DNA of 64,000 nucleotides from Cryptomeria japonica (taxonomy: Eukaryota > Streptophyta > Pinopsida > Cupressales > Cupressaceae), in NCBI RefSeq assembly GCF_030272615.1, contig NC_081412.1:38570911-38634910 (forward strand), given 5' to 3'. Positions within the stretch are counted from its first letter, which is position 1. Every line of letters begins with the position of its first letter. Below are positions 46,920 to 58,629 of this stretch, in pieces. The position numbers and the translations under genes were made by a program. The notes beneath the pieces are model-generated. The model searched no databases. It was not told the DNA's origin and worked only from the letters and a program-made list of their open reading frames with translations.

Positions 46920-47560
46920 TTAATCATCATCATCACCATCATCTTCTTCATCGTCATCAACATACTCGGTCAAATCATCAAAATCCATTTCACGCATGCT
47001 AGCCCAAAAATCATAATCGATTTCACTGTAGTCACAATATTCGCCATTGTTAACGTATTGTTGAGCAAATATGGTTTGCAATATGTGAATGGTTTTCCTT
47101 CTTCACCTGCCTCCACTCCCATTATAAACCCTTTTTTTGGTACACCAATTTGGGGCATCCAGGAGTCATATTTTGAGAGCCTTTCTTCATTAAACACACA
47201 CGTACATATCGTCCATCCGCCGTCACGAAAAGAGAAAAATGCACCATCACCTAGTTCAACCCACCTCCTAGTCAAAATTTCGCTCCCTATGTAAACATCC
47301 CCCGAAACGAGAGCGCAGAAGATGATTCTACTGAGCGAATGCTGGGTTTTATGAAACGAATGGATCTTCTCCTCTACCTGTCCCCTACTAAAGAAATCTA
47401 TTCACAGAAACAATGTGTCCCCAATTTTTTTTAATCTGACATGAGCGATGTCCATGTGTCCCCAATTTTTAAAAAAAAATTTAAATCTGACGCCCATCTC
47501 CCTGCTAGAATTGTAAGCTCCGACGGCAATCTCTGAAATCACAGTGCTCTCTATAAATTA
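46920..47560 (-). pseudogene. TIR-NB-LRR-type gene, C-terminal post-LRR exon
   Basis: Read leftward it gives FHKTQHSLSRIIFCALVSGD, VELGDGAFFSFRDGGWTICT and SWMPQIGVPKKGFIMGVEAG, then after a frame change NNGEYCDYSEIDYDFWASMR and an acidic end (DDDEEDDGDDDD) with stop TAA at 46920-46922. A beta-rich domain after the LRRs is common in TIR-type resistance proteins. Upstream, near 47418-47492, a stretch with GTGTCCCCAATTTTT is duplicated. Stops and frame changes show decay. It is the last exon of the gene at 47676-50202. Confidence 0.55.
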
Positions 47561-47675
47561 TTTTCAAAATCCAAAACAGAACATTTACAAATACTTTATT
47601 AAGATGCAATCTTTTCATAAATTAAAAAAAATTCGCAACAGAGCTCGACTAAATTAAAAAGAAATAATGGACAAC

Positions 47676-48571
47676 TAATGAGAAGCTACACATTCTGTGT
47701 TTAATAATACCTGCAACCTTTCAACGACACTTATTATAGGACAGACTGCAATCAGCATCTCCTTCAGTCCTTTCAATTCTTCAATACCCCTTATATTCTG
47801 CAGCTTCGGACAACCCCCAAGGAAGATTCTCTTCAACTCCTTCATTTCTTTAAAACAAATTACACCCTCCAGCTGTGGACATTTCTCAATCCAGATTCTT
47901 CTTAACCCCTTCAATTGTTCAATAGCTTTTATACTCTTCAGCTTTGGACATACAGCAATCCAGATCTTCTTCAATCTTTCAATTGATGATATATCCTGTA
48001 GATCCCGACAGCGGCTAATATAGATCCTCTTGAGACAACTGACATGCCCAAAATTTGGCAACTCTGTCATAGTCAGGCATAATTTTATGTGGACCATTTC
48101 AAGTTCTGGCATATAATTGCTCAACACTTTTGTCAACTTTTTACAGTCGAACAGCACAAGACATTCTAGGCTTAAGAGATTTCAAGGTGGGACAGAACTG
48201 TCCATGAATTGAGACCTTCCTTGTGTTCCCTACCTTACACAGAGATATGGCTTCAAGGCTTCTCATACAAAACCGATCATCACTTGTCTCTCCCCTGTTG
48301 CTTAAAGCAATTTCCCCTTCTACAGCAGCAAATAATGCCAGCTTTAAAGTTTTCAGATTGGTGAGTTTTCTTACAGATTTCAGCAACAAATTCCATTCGA
48401 TATTCAAGACTGAGTCAAACTCGTCTATTTCTAGGTGCAAATTCTCCAGATGTTTGAGCGTTCCGAACGAACTCACCAGTTCGTTTAAATGTGTCATATG
48501 CACATCATGATTAAGTCTGGAAATGTCAGAGGATAAAAGTTGCAGTATAGCTCTTTCAACTTGAGTGAAAC
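47676..48571 (-). pseudogene. TIR-NB-LRR-type gene, main LRR exon
   Basis: Read leftward from an acceptor (AAATTCCAG) at 48572, the frame changes about twice. It gives leucine-rich repeats of 22-24 residues such as GLRRIWIEKCPQLEGVICFK, ELKRIFLGGCPKLQNIRGIE and KIWIAVCPKLKSIKAIEQLK. These L-x-x-L-x-I-x-x-C-P-x-L units are typical of plant resistance-protein LRRs, which sense ligands or hold the protein inactive. The last open piece ends at a stop at 47675-47677. Frame changes near 48500 and 48150 make a full protein impossible unless they are assembly errors. Confidence 0.75.
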
Positions 48572-48692
48572 CTGGAATTTACAATCACTTCTTTTCAAAC
48601 TGCTAATTTTTTTCAATGATAAAAATCTTACAAGTACGAACTAATTGCTGATGCTAACAAAATTAAATTTTTTATGAAAAGAAAGCTTTTAC

Positions 48693-48968
48693 CTGGTCAT
48701 CCCTTTGCCACAATATCGTAGGTAATACTCCTTGAAGACTTAAAGTGTGCAAATTCTGTAGAGGAATCCACTCAGGAATAGATGAAAACTCTTCCTGCGT
48801 AGAGTGAAGTTGAAGGCATTGTAAAGAAGTTGATGTCTTTGAACTCCCCAGAAAATATGTTATATCAAGAGCATCAGCACCTATAAGGTCATGCGTGAAA
48901 CATCTGAAACTTTTTCCTACGGAGTCAGGATGGGTGTCTTGGATTCCCTCGAATTCGCTGATATCAAT
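48693..48968 (-). pseudogene. TIR-NB-LRR-type gene, short exon between NB-ARC and LRR
   Basis: The exon is bounded by an acceptor (TTGAATTCAG) at 48969 and a donor (GACCAG then GTAAAAGC) at 48692. It is open throughout: IDISEFEGIQDTHPDSVGKS, then SLQCLQLHSTQEEFSSIPEW and LQNLHTLSLQGVLPTILWQR. The position right after NB-ARC and the LxxL pattern fit the first LRRs. Confidence 0.7.
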
Positions 48969-49095
48969 CTGAATTCAAATTTCTTTGCAGTTAGAAAATT
49001 GTCATTCTAAGTTATTCGTAAATGTTGTATCAGTTTAAAAAAATAAACCATTTTGAACTAGGAGCATGAATTAAGACCACAAAGAAAACATACAC

Positions 49096-50202
49096 GATCT
49101 TCAGGACGCCACAGCCGACGAGGATGGCTCGTTTCATTATCTGCCATTTCTCTCCCCAAGTCACGGAAGTGGTCATGCATTCTCAAAATAAATTCTGGCT
49201 CATAATGGCATTTCCAACCCGGATAGTCTAGTTGATCTAAACAAGTTTCCACTTCAACAAGGCATGTGTCCTTGAGAGTCTGAAGTCCATGTTCAGCTCT
49301 CCACCCTGAAGCCCTCCATATACTTTTGGCCCTGTTCACATCTTCCCCTATGAAAAAGCATGCTACATCCATAAATATCTGTTTCTCATCCTCTTCCAGA
49401 GCATCATAGCTTATCTTAAGCTTATGTTTTATGTCTTTCTGTACTCTTGCCTCCTTAGCAACATTTAATTGTAACTTCCAATAAGCTTTGTCACTGCCAA
49501 AAACATGCCCGCCCATTACTTGAAGAGCAAGTGGTAATCCTCCACACACTTGGACAAAGCTGTCTACCAAATTATCAAATCCACTTTTACAAGATTTTCT
49601 ATGAAACGCATGCCAGCAGAAGAGCTCTCTGCTATGCTGTGGATTTATTTCCTTCATCTTATAACGGACTCTGACTCCGGTCTGTATAAGAAGCCTCTCA
49701 TCCCGGGTCCTGACAATCACCAGACTGTTGTAAGTGAGAGCATCTGTGGGCAATAGGGCATCTAACTGAGTCTGATGATCAACATCGTCTAGAAGCACAA
49801 GGAACTTTAATTCTGAGCTTTATGCTGATTCCTTTTTCCTTCCAAATCATTATGATGATTTTTTTCCCATCCCAGATCATTGGGAAGCTTACTTTGCAGA
49901 GAAGTCAGCTTACCTCTGACATGGTTTTCCCGCACATCAAACAAACTAGTTGATCCACTAAATTCTGAATGTTTGTGATTGAACAAATATTTGGCGAGAG
50001 TGGTCTTGCCAGACCCTCCCATTCCAAAGATGCCAATTATTTTATCTCTCATCTGTCCATTTCTCTGGCAATGGCTGTAGAAATCTTTCACAAGCTCATC
50101 AAGTCCCACCTCATATTTTGCAACTTGGAAAGGAATTTTTCTCTTTTGCTTTTCCTTAACCACGGCAGACACGACATCATCACACAGCTTCTTCAGATTA
50201 CT
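49096..50202 (-). pseudogene. TIR-NB-LRR-type gene, NB-ARC exon
   Basis: The exon begins after an acceptor (CTATTTTCAG) at 50203 with NLKKLCDDVVSAVVKEK, the usual link after a TIR exon. Motifs in order: GLDELVKDF, P-loop GIFGMGGSGKTTLAKYLF, kinase-2 LLDDVD, RNBS-B NSLVIVRTRDERLL, GLPL as CGGLPLALQVMGG, RNBS-D IFMDVACFFIGED, and MHD as LRMHDHFRDLGREM. NB-ARC binds ADP or ATP and switches the receptor on. A net frame change between 49807 and 49798, just before kinase-2, splits it into two frames. The exon ends at 49096 (GAAGATC then GTGTATG). No TIR-encoding exon is found upstream to 64000, so it is either very far away or lost. Confidence 0.85.
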
Positions 50203-50439
50203 GAAAATAGGAAAAGCAAAAACAAAAATGTAATTAAAATGGGGTTGTTAGTAATTGAGAGAATTATTTTCAATTATAAATTTAAAAACTTTTTATTGAA
50301 GGAAATCTCTATACGCCAGAGTGTAATACAACATAAGAAACTGGACTGTCTTGATATTGGAGACTTAGAATTTCTATTGAGAGGAAATTGGAGAATAGGA
50401 GTCTTGATGATTTTTGTAAGCACAAAGACATTTGTCATA

Positions 50440-50862
50440 GTGTAATACCTTTCAGTGTAATTGGGTTGAGAGGCAATTGAAGCCTAACCCGAGGAGGAGA
50501 CTACGCGTGTGTCTTTAAGTGCCAAAGGAGATTGTGTGAGAACTTTTGGTGCAGGTTAAATGCTTGGATGATGTAATAAGGTGATTAATGTTTGGTGTCA
50601 TCAATAAAGCCGTCCTACAATGATAAGCGGACCCGGAGATGTAGCTCATATTGAGCAAACTCTGTTATCAAGCTTGTGATCTCTCTTCTTCTCTTACGTC
50701 TTATAATTCTCTCTTATTCTTTCCAATTTTGTTTGAATTCCTTCATTAAGTTTTAATTGTGAAATTGAAACAATTAGTTACTGTTATAAAGTTATAGCTG
50801 ATTAAGTGAACCTAACTCTGTATTTCAATGGTTAAAAGACATAGCCACGCAATTGGGTGAAC
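50440..50862 (+). repeat. LTR fragment, same family as 63205-63618
   Basis: The word GGAGATGTAGCTCATATTGAG and the region around it match 63200-63545 closely, as does AGCTGATTAAGTGAACCTAA. The copy breaks off near 50862 before the last 60 bp present in the other copy. It lies in the intron upstream of the NB-ARC exon, on the opposite strand. From 50863 to 51600 there is no gene, only AT-rich sequence. Confidence 0.75.
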
Positions 50863-51659
50863 TCACAATAATGGTTCCCACTTTTTTGCCACTTTTGACA
50901 CTAAGATGAACATTTTTAAAATAATCTTCAACTTCCAAGAACTATAGCTTTTAAACAATTAAAAATTTGAAGATGATGTAAATTAGTGATTTGTAGCATT
51001 TTGTTTGTAGATTCTATATATTTTTTTTTCAAATTTTATTGAAGGATTTTTAAAAAAAATTCCATCTCCCTCGAAAAGTAGTTTTTTACAACAAACTACA
51101 TTTTTTAAGAGTGATGTGCCTCCCGAAACACATAACTTTTTTTCTATAAATGATAAAAACTCAATTCTTTCGAATTTTGGTTTGTAACATCAATATCCAG
51201 AGCTTGCAATTGGTTTGATAGTGATATGTTCAATATTTTTCATTTTATAAAGTTTTGAAGTCTGACTAGTCATAATTCAAAGATAGGTTTAAGTTTGAAC
51301 ACATAACTTGTTCTATATATATCGAAATTCAATTTTTTTTTTTTTGTTAGAAAGAAGACATCAATACCTGGGGCTTAGATATTTTTCAGAATTTTTTTGA
51401 ATTAATTTCCTATTTTTCCCAATGCGTTGAACAGAGAAGTTCATGTTTGGCGAAAAACCAATATTCCATAAAATTAAAAAAACAAGAACATAATAAATTC
51501 AAAATATAATAAAATTATACTCTTTGGAAAGCTTGCTCCAAGTACTACCATCTAATATTTTTGGGTTATCAAGATTATTTCATTTGTACCTTGAACCAGA
51601 GGTCCGAAGTCAGAAATTTCTCAGAACTCTGAAAATATTTGGGAGAAACCTCTAACAAG

Positions 51660-51835
51660 AGGGTTTGAATGAACCCTGGTTCGAGTGAAGGGGGGTTTGT
51701 TCAAACCATGAGGGGTTCGAGCGGATCCCCCTTTGCTCGAACCCACATGCTAAATTTTGACGCACACTTTTTCGTAATGGCCGAGTTCGAACGAACCCGA
51801 CATTTTCTAACTATCGGCATTCATTCAAACCCTGT
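51660..51835. repeat. cluster of TTCGAGCGAACCC-like inverted motifs
   Basis: Several variants of GGTTCGAGCG and its complement GCTCGAACCC lie here in both orientations. A similar cluster occurs at 60590-60725. The two clusters enclose the transposase gene and may mark ends of the element that carries it. Confidence 0.5.
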
Positions 51836-52439
51836 CGATCCAATTTTTTTTTGTTTTGTACATTTAATTAGAGTCGTATTAATATGCATAATTTTTTTCA
51901 TTTTTTAACACATAAATGATTAAAATAATTTGCATTTTTGGATGAAAGAAAATATTTGAAAATTATTTTCATGGCAATAATTTGAAGATATTTGAAGATT
52001 TTTTTAAAAGCATGGGGAACAAGAAGAGAAGGCAAAATAAGACTTCAAGGAATTATTCTCCCGAAACAGAACAAAGATATCGAGATCAAAGAAGACAAAG
52101 ATATCATGATGCAAGTATGTATTTTTATTTTTATTTTTATTTAATTTTATATGTATTACGTACCAAAAATTGTGTTTATTTGTTAGTATTAATTAGTTCA
52201 ATATTTTTTATCTAATATTTTTCATGAAAATTAATTTAAAAAATCTTAATTAAATTAATTTAATTTATATAATAATTTTATCTTAATTAATTCTAAATGA
52301 TGTTATTTTTATTAAATTAATTGGAAATAGTGGGATTAAAAATAATCTCGTTTTAATTGGAAAGCATAATTAATTTGAAATAATATGTGTATTTGCAAAT
52401 TTCAAATTCCATTAACTTGCTTGTTGTGTAATTGACTTT

Positions 52440-52965
52440 TTCTCCTATATAATTAAGTCCATTTATAATATAGATAAGACCTATTAAGTCATAAAATTAA
52501 TAAGACCTATTATGTCATAATTTAGGTTCTAACTTATATTGAATATTTAAGACATGTACTTAATTTCATGTGATAGGTCCTTTAATATCACATGATATAT
52601 CTGTCTTAAGGGGACTCAAGTATATTATTGTGAAATATTTTTGCATACATGGTCATATTAATTAATAATAAAGCCTATTATGTGATAAATTAGGACTTAT
52701 TACATTGATTATAGGTCTTAAATGTGACATAAATTTAGAACCTATTATGTCATATGTAATTTAGGTTCTATTTATATGACTTCACATATGCAAAAACATT
52801 TCACATTATACTAAAGAGTCCCCTTAAGATAGGTATATTATGCAATCTCATATTAGGACAGGTATTACATGTGATATTAGGAGGTCTATTATGCAATAAT
52901 AGGTCTTAAATACACATGTGACATTATAGTCCACCTGTTATGACATAATTTTTAAACGTCTTACT
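52440..52965. repeat. foldback element in intron 1 of the transposase gene
   Basis: Clear inner arms lie at 52594-52658 and 52774-52840, sharing CTTAAGGGGACTC and its complement. Weaker complementarity continues outward on both sides, with CCTATTATGTCATA words. The whole is AT-rich and fits a long-TIR MITE or foldback element. Confidence 0.7.
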
Positions 52966-55553
52966 AAATGTCTTGAAAATTTGGTTTCAAATTAAACTTG
53001 GAATTTCACGTTGCATTAAAAATATTCTCCGTCATCTTAAATTATGTGCAAAATGGGCTCGAGAAGAAGGGAGTTCTGAAGCGAGAGTCGAGGCAAACGA
53101 ACCTGTTGAAGAACACAATATAGTTGATGAACATAGGGAGGAGCTTGTCCAAGTTGAACCAATGGAGGTTGAAGGAGAGGGGTCAAGCTCCTTACCTCCT
53201 ACCATTGGTATGGATGAGCATATTGTGGATCTACCTAAAAAGGTGAAGAGAAATATTTCTTATAAAAATTTATATCATTTACTTGAAATGAATGTGGATG
53301 AGTTGAAACATCTCAGTGAAGAACCTAGACGTACTAAAAGGAGGTCAATGAATAAAAGTGCAAAAGAAATAATGTCTCATTTCAACAATCTTGATATTAC
53401 ACTAGAAAAAGTTCAATTGTTATCAATTGTACTTACTCGTAAAGACTTAATAGATCCACTTAAATTGTTGGGTATAGATACAACAAGTCAAAAGAGGAAA
53501 ACTTCTCAGCTACAAAAATCTATTGTTGATAATGTTAAGAAAGGTTTGGTGAACATTGGTAAAAAATCTCGAACAATAGATAAGACCATTTCAAGAAGAG
53601 TGATGTTGATATCTTTAGTAAATGAAAGATTGCCTCAAAAAAGACAAATCTCTTCACTCTCATTTGAGTTTGGTTTTAGTAGAAGGACAATATCAAAATA
53701 TGTTAAAAGGAGAAAGAGTTTGGATGGTACTACCTTAGAAGGGAATTGGACAATTATGTGTAGAGCTTCTCGTTCTGATAGAATTGAAGATGTTGTTAGG
53801 AACTTTGTGACAAGTTTTTGGAATGATAATACTCGTCCTTCATCAAACAGTAGAGATATTATCAAGCAAAGGATTGGCCCTGATCGTTATGATCTCCATG
53901 TAAAACATTGGATAGACACAACAAAACATGAATTGTATGTGTTGTTTACTAAAACAAACCCTCATTTAAAGATTGGAGAAACCATGTTTGAATGGTTAAG
54001 GCCATATTATGTGAAGTTAAACAAAAATTTCAAAACTTATTGTTTTCATTATCACATCGAATTTGATCTATACTATCAGGTGTTTTGAAAGATTAGAGAA
54101 GATAGTGATGGTTATAAAAATGCTCCTCCTAAATGAACAAGTCAATTCATAGCATCCATCTTATGTGATAAATCAGATGATAATGCAATCGGTCAAATAA
54201 ATTGCATAAGAGGAATTTGTGGAACATGCGGGGACTTGACTAAATTGCCTTTGAGAGATGAAGATACTGACATGAGGAAGATGGTAAATTGCAAGAGTTA
54301 CAAGTACAAAAAATTTGAAACAAAATTTGGAAAGGAATCTACAAGGTTAGATTATGTAGAAGAGGAAGTACCTATTGGAACATTTATGGAAAATTTTCAT
54401 AAGTTGATAAAACCATACATATTCCATGGATTTTTTGCCAAGTGGCAAGCAGAACAATTTAAAAGATTAAGAGACACTTTCCCACTTGAAACTATTCTAT
54501 CCATAGTGGACTTCGCAGAAAATTAGTCTTTTGCACATCAAAAAGAGATTCAACCAGAGTATTACTTTTCAAAACAAATCACTATTTTGGTGTCTGTGTG
54601 TTATTGACATGCACAGATGAATTTGGATGGTGTTGATAGTACATTTGAAAATTGTTTCATTAAGAAAGAGTACCACTTCTATATCAGTGATGATAAGGAG
54701 CATGACACACTTTTTGTACAACATTGCTTTAAGAAGTTTTTTGAATATTTGAAAGAGAGAGGCATAATAATAGTTAAACATTTTGTTTGGTCTGATGGAT
54801 GTGCGACACAATTCAAATCTTTGAGGCCATTTTATGTACTATGTAGATATCATTGAAATGAAAAAATACCACATGTTTGGATTTTTTTTTAGAGTGGTCA
54901 TGGAAAGGGTGAACATGATGGTGCAGGAGCCTGTATCAAACGTGCTCTAAGAAAGCATCAAATAAATTACACAAGAGATCATATAGACAATGCACATGAT
55001 ATTGTTGAATGGTGTAAGAAAAACTTTGAGCAACCTAATTATCCCAGTGAATCATCATCGAGAACATACAGACCCATTCCATATAGAGTGTTTTGGGAGA
55101 TAACTGGTACGTGTTCTCTTTTAGTCTTTTATTTTAATTTTTTTAATTTTTAAAAAAATGTTCCTAGTTCAAATGTTTCAATTTAACAACTTGATCTACA
55201 TGTACATGTTTGTGTACACTTGTACATTTTGCAGATGTGGATAGAAGATCAATGCATGGATGCAAGAGAGTGGAGAGGACAAGATCTTTGCATTGTGTCA
55301 TGAGTACAGATAATCGCCCATAGACATTATACACTAGGGATTATTCATGTTTTTGTTCTGATTGAATTTTGGAAAACTATGTTGATTGCAAGAACCAAGA
55401 GCTTGGATATGTTAGTGAATGGAAATTAGTGTCGCTAGATGTTTCTGACACATACGAGGATTCAAATGAGGACAAAAACTTTGAAGACATTTCTTTGATT
55501 TCTGGTGATTATGATCATATTTCAAGATTGATTAAAAAAGATACATATGATGT

Positions 55554-55554
<1 letters not shown>

Positions 55555-55594
<40 letters not shown>
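55555..55594 (+). repeat. (CA)n(TA)n microsatellite
   Basis: About twelve CA units are followed by about eight TA units, just after the damaged exon 3 donor. Confidence 0.95.
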
Positions 55595-55595
<1 letters not shown>

Positions 55596-56212
55596 TTCCT
55601 TAAAAATGACATGTTTAGAATTTATTTAACTTGTTTCAAATTGCAGGAGATATTTTTGTAGTCATAGAAGAAGATGAAAATATAGAAGGTGTTAGTTATT
55701 ATTTATTGCCTTGCACAGAAGAGAGAAAGAAGTTATCGAAATCTGAAATGAGTGATGGAATGTCATTTCCCACAGGTTTGAACTGATTTGAATATGTATG
55801 TACAAATCGCTTACGTGCAAATTTTTAATTTTTCACGTTTCTTATATACATGTACATGCAGGCTCAGCTGTAGTGCAAGGGACATATTTCAAACAAGTTA
55901 AAATTGTTCAACATGGGATTCATTTCACTGAATACCAAATTGACAACAAGGTATATCAATATAGCCACTTGGTCATTGTTGTTAGCCTAATTCTTCAAAC
56001 AGTTCCACGTCACGGGCGGTCTCAAAAGTCGAGACTAGATAGTGAAGATCATGACAAAATATTAAGTGTTATTGAAGAGTGTTCTGAACCACTTGATGTG
56101 GTATGAACTATATATATTTAGTAATCCAAAGTACATGTGGTTCAACCCATGAATTGAATTAATACTTGATAAATTAGAACTTAACTTGTTTTGAAACTTG
56201 GATAAATATTTT

Positions 56213-56318
<106 letters not shown>

Positions 56319-57007
56319 TTACATGTGGACCATATATTTCTTAAATTTAAATACATGAAATTTTCAATTATATCAAATTAGGATGTATGAAGTTAATCTG
56401 TATACATATGTTAAAAATAATATTTACGTGCATGTATGTAAAGTAAATTGGGACATGTTGATGAGTTGAAAATGTGTTAAAAGGCGGGCGATGTATGCAG
56501 TTGATTAGGATGTATATCTAGTAGATATCTAATTCTAAATGCATGTATATAGTACTGTATCTAATTCTAAATGCATGTAATTTGTAAGTTGTTAAAATAA
56601 TTTAATTAAAAATGCATATTTAAATTAGAATGTAGTGTAAAATTGGTATATGGAATTAGGACATACATACATGCAATATAATTAAAGAGCACCACTAAGT
56701 GATGTGTTGTGAACTATTTAACTTGTATACATACCTAGAAGTACATACCATGTGAACTATTTAGTACATGGTATTAAGTTTAGTTTGTTCATTTGATATT
56801 AATTAAAAAGTATGATTTTTATATTGTTCATGGCTCGCACAGTGGAGTAAAATTAATGCATATCTACTGTATAGTTTGAACATGTTCTTTTAAATTAATG
56901 CATATCTACTGTATACATACATTACATGTAGTAAAATTTAAAATTTAAAATTTAAAAATTATAAACATATCAATATTGTTTTAATCTATAGATACATGTA
57001 AATTCAG

Positions 57008-57053
<46 letters not shown>
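57008..57053 (+). repeat. (CA)n(TA)n microsatellite
   Basis: About 19 CA units are followed by a few TA units. Confidence 0.97.
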
Positions 57054-57055
<2 letters not shown>

Positions 57056-57339
57056 TTGAAAGTTTTAGAGAACGTGTGCATTCTTCATCAAATATATTTA
57101 AAGTGTACATAAGTATATTTATAACATGCACATGCATTCAATCATATATATAATTATCTGAATACAAATGATGCGATATATTTAATCTAGGATCAAATGC
57201 ATAAACTATACATGTATATATAAAGTATAATCTGAGCATACATGCACATGATATATATAATCCAGTCCATCGAACATAAAGTACATATAATCTAACATCT
57301 ACACATGTGCATGAAATATATAATCTAACATGTACATGT

Positions 57340-57531
57340 GCATGAAATATATAATCTGATCAAACACAAACCAGATATAAAGTATAATCTAGTCTAAACT
57401 TCATACATGCATGAAATATATAATCTGATCAAACACAAACTAGGTATAAAGTATAATCTAGTCTAAACTTCATACATGCATGAAATATATATAATCTAAT
57501 CAAACACAAACCAGGTATAAAGTATAATCTA
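57340..57531 (+). repeat. 69 bp tandem repeat, nearly three copies
   Basis: Units start GCATGAAATATATAATCT at 57340, 57409 and 57478, exactly 69 bp apart, and end with ATAAAGTATAATCTAGTC. A partial unit lies just upstream at 57309. Confidence 0.95.
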
Positions 57532-58024
57532 AGACACTTGAGAAATTACAGTAGTGTCCTCTTTGGGTGATAGTTTCCTCTAGTGCCCTATTTCATTATT
57601 TTTCATATAGTTCAGCCTTCCATCTATTTCTTGAGGAAAATTTATATACAAATCTAGTTCCCCTCAGCATAAAGCATCTTCTAATATTTTTATTTTATTA
57701 GAAAGAGTCATACCATGAGGTTTATGACACCTCTTTCATTTTGGAAGATTTTAATCGCTTGTATGTGACTTATAGTTAGTGTGGGGTTTTGTACATCCTA
57801 GTTAGGAAAATTCTTTTGAAAGGTTTTCCCTTATATTTAGGTGTTAGTTAAGCTCAAGTTGTTCTATGGATTAAATATGAATGTTTCCTCATCCTACTCC
57901 TTACTAAAAATGGTTGGTTGATCATTTATTCAAGGTGAGTTATCTCTTAGTTGTTCAATTATTTGTGTATGTTTTTTTGTGGGTGTTGTAAGAATTTCTA
58001 AGTGTGTTTTCTTGTAGATTTGGG

Positions 58025-58184
58025 GACATAATTACAATCTGCATTATTCTTCTCCTATTAATTTTGTATGGTGGTCACCATAGTATAAATCCATTACTTT
58101 TCTTAATATTCATAATGGATTTATACTATGGTGACCACCATAAGAAATTAATAGGAGAAGAATAATGCAGAGTTTAATTATGTC
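58025..58184. repeat. hairpin: 72 bp arms, 16 bp loop
   Basis: The arms 58025-58096 and 58113-58184 are reverse complements with four mismatches by eye. The core includes TATGGTGGTCACCATAGTAT and its complement. A transcript would fold into a single long stem. Confidence 0.95.
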
Positions 58185-58264
58185 AATAAATATTTTTTAA
58201 TATTTTTGTGTGTGTTTGTATAGTTAAATGTAGCCATTGTAACAAGTTTGAAAGTGGTTATGTA

Positions 58265-58520
58265 TTATGTGTTAGGAAACCTATTATAGTGAATTGTAAT
58301 TTAGTTTATGAAATAAATAAAGTCAAGAGATCTTTTAATATCACAAGTTGACACACCTAGGACAAAACTGAAAACCACTTTTTTTTTAAACAACAATGAG
58401 ATATGAAAATAACATGTCACACTTGCAAAACTCCATGGAAACTATTTTAAAAGATCTCTTGACTTTATTTATTTTATAAACTAAATTACAATTCACTATA
58501 ATAGGCTTCCTCACACATAA
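58265..58520. repeat. inverted repeat: 74 bp arms, 108 bp loop
   Basis: The arms 58265-58338 and 58447-58520 match with three mismatches by eye and include AAGTCAAGAGATCTTTTAA and its complement. It follows the previous hairpin by 80 bp but shares no sequence with it. Confidence 0.95.
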
Positions 58521-58629
58521 CACATTTTTCTCTAAATTTTTTGACAAATTGTTTGTTATATTGAACTCCATATCTCAAAAAAATAGAGGTCATTGTATTT
58601 TTGTAATGGGCATATGATTATAAAATTAT

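Larger units (their letters stand above)
52012..56106 (+). pseudogene. multi-exon DDE-like transposase gene of unassigned superfamily
   Basis: Exon 1 is 52012-52114 (MGNKKRRQNKTSRNYSPE, basic). A single frame from 52973 to 55106 forms the main exon, with stops at 54086, 54137, 54524, 54606, 54854 and about 54890. Later exons lie near 55235-55540, 55647-55775 and 55862-56106. The main exon has a helix-turn-helix-like part (LSFEFGFSRRTISKYVKRR), CFHYHIEFDLYYQ, a Cys pair (CIRGICGTCGD), then IVDFAEN, HFVWSDGCATQFKSLRP and SGHGKGEHDGAGACIKRAL. The conserved Asp, Asp and Glu in these three would suit an RNase H-fold catalytic triad. The C-terminal exons (GDIFVVIEEDE, GSAVVQGTYFKQV) look like a small beta domain. 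The donor after exon 3 appears mutated from GT to AT, next to a (CA)n tract. Similar multi-exon proteins occur widely in plant genomes without a clear name. Confidence 0.65.

Noticed and set aside
52012-56106. Assignment of the transposase to hAT, MULE or CACTA
   Set aside because: None of the hallmark motifs of those families was seen, so I left the superfamily open.
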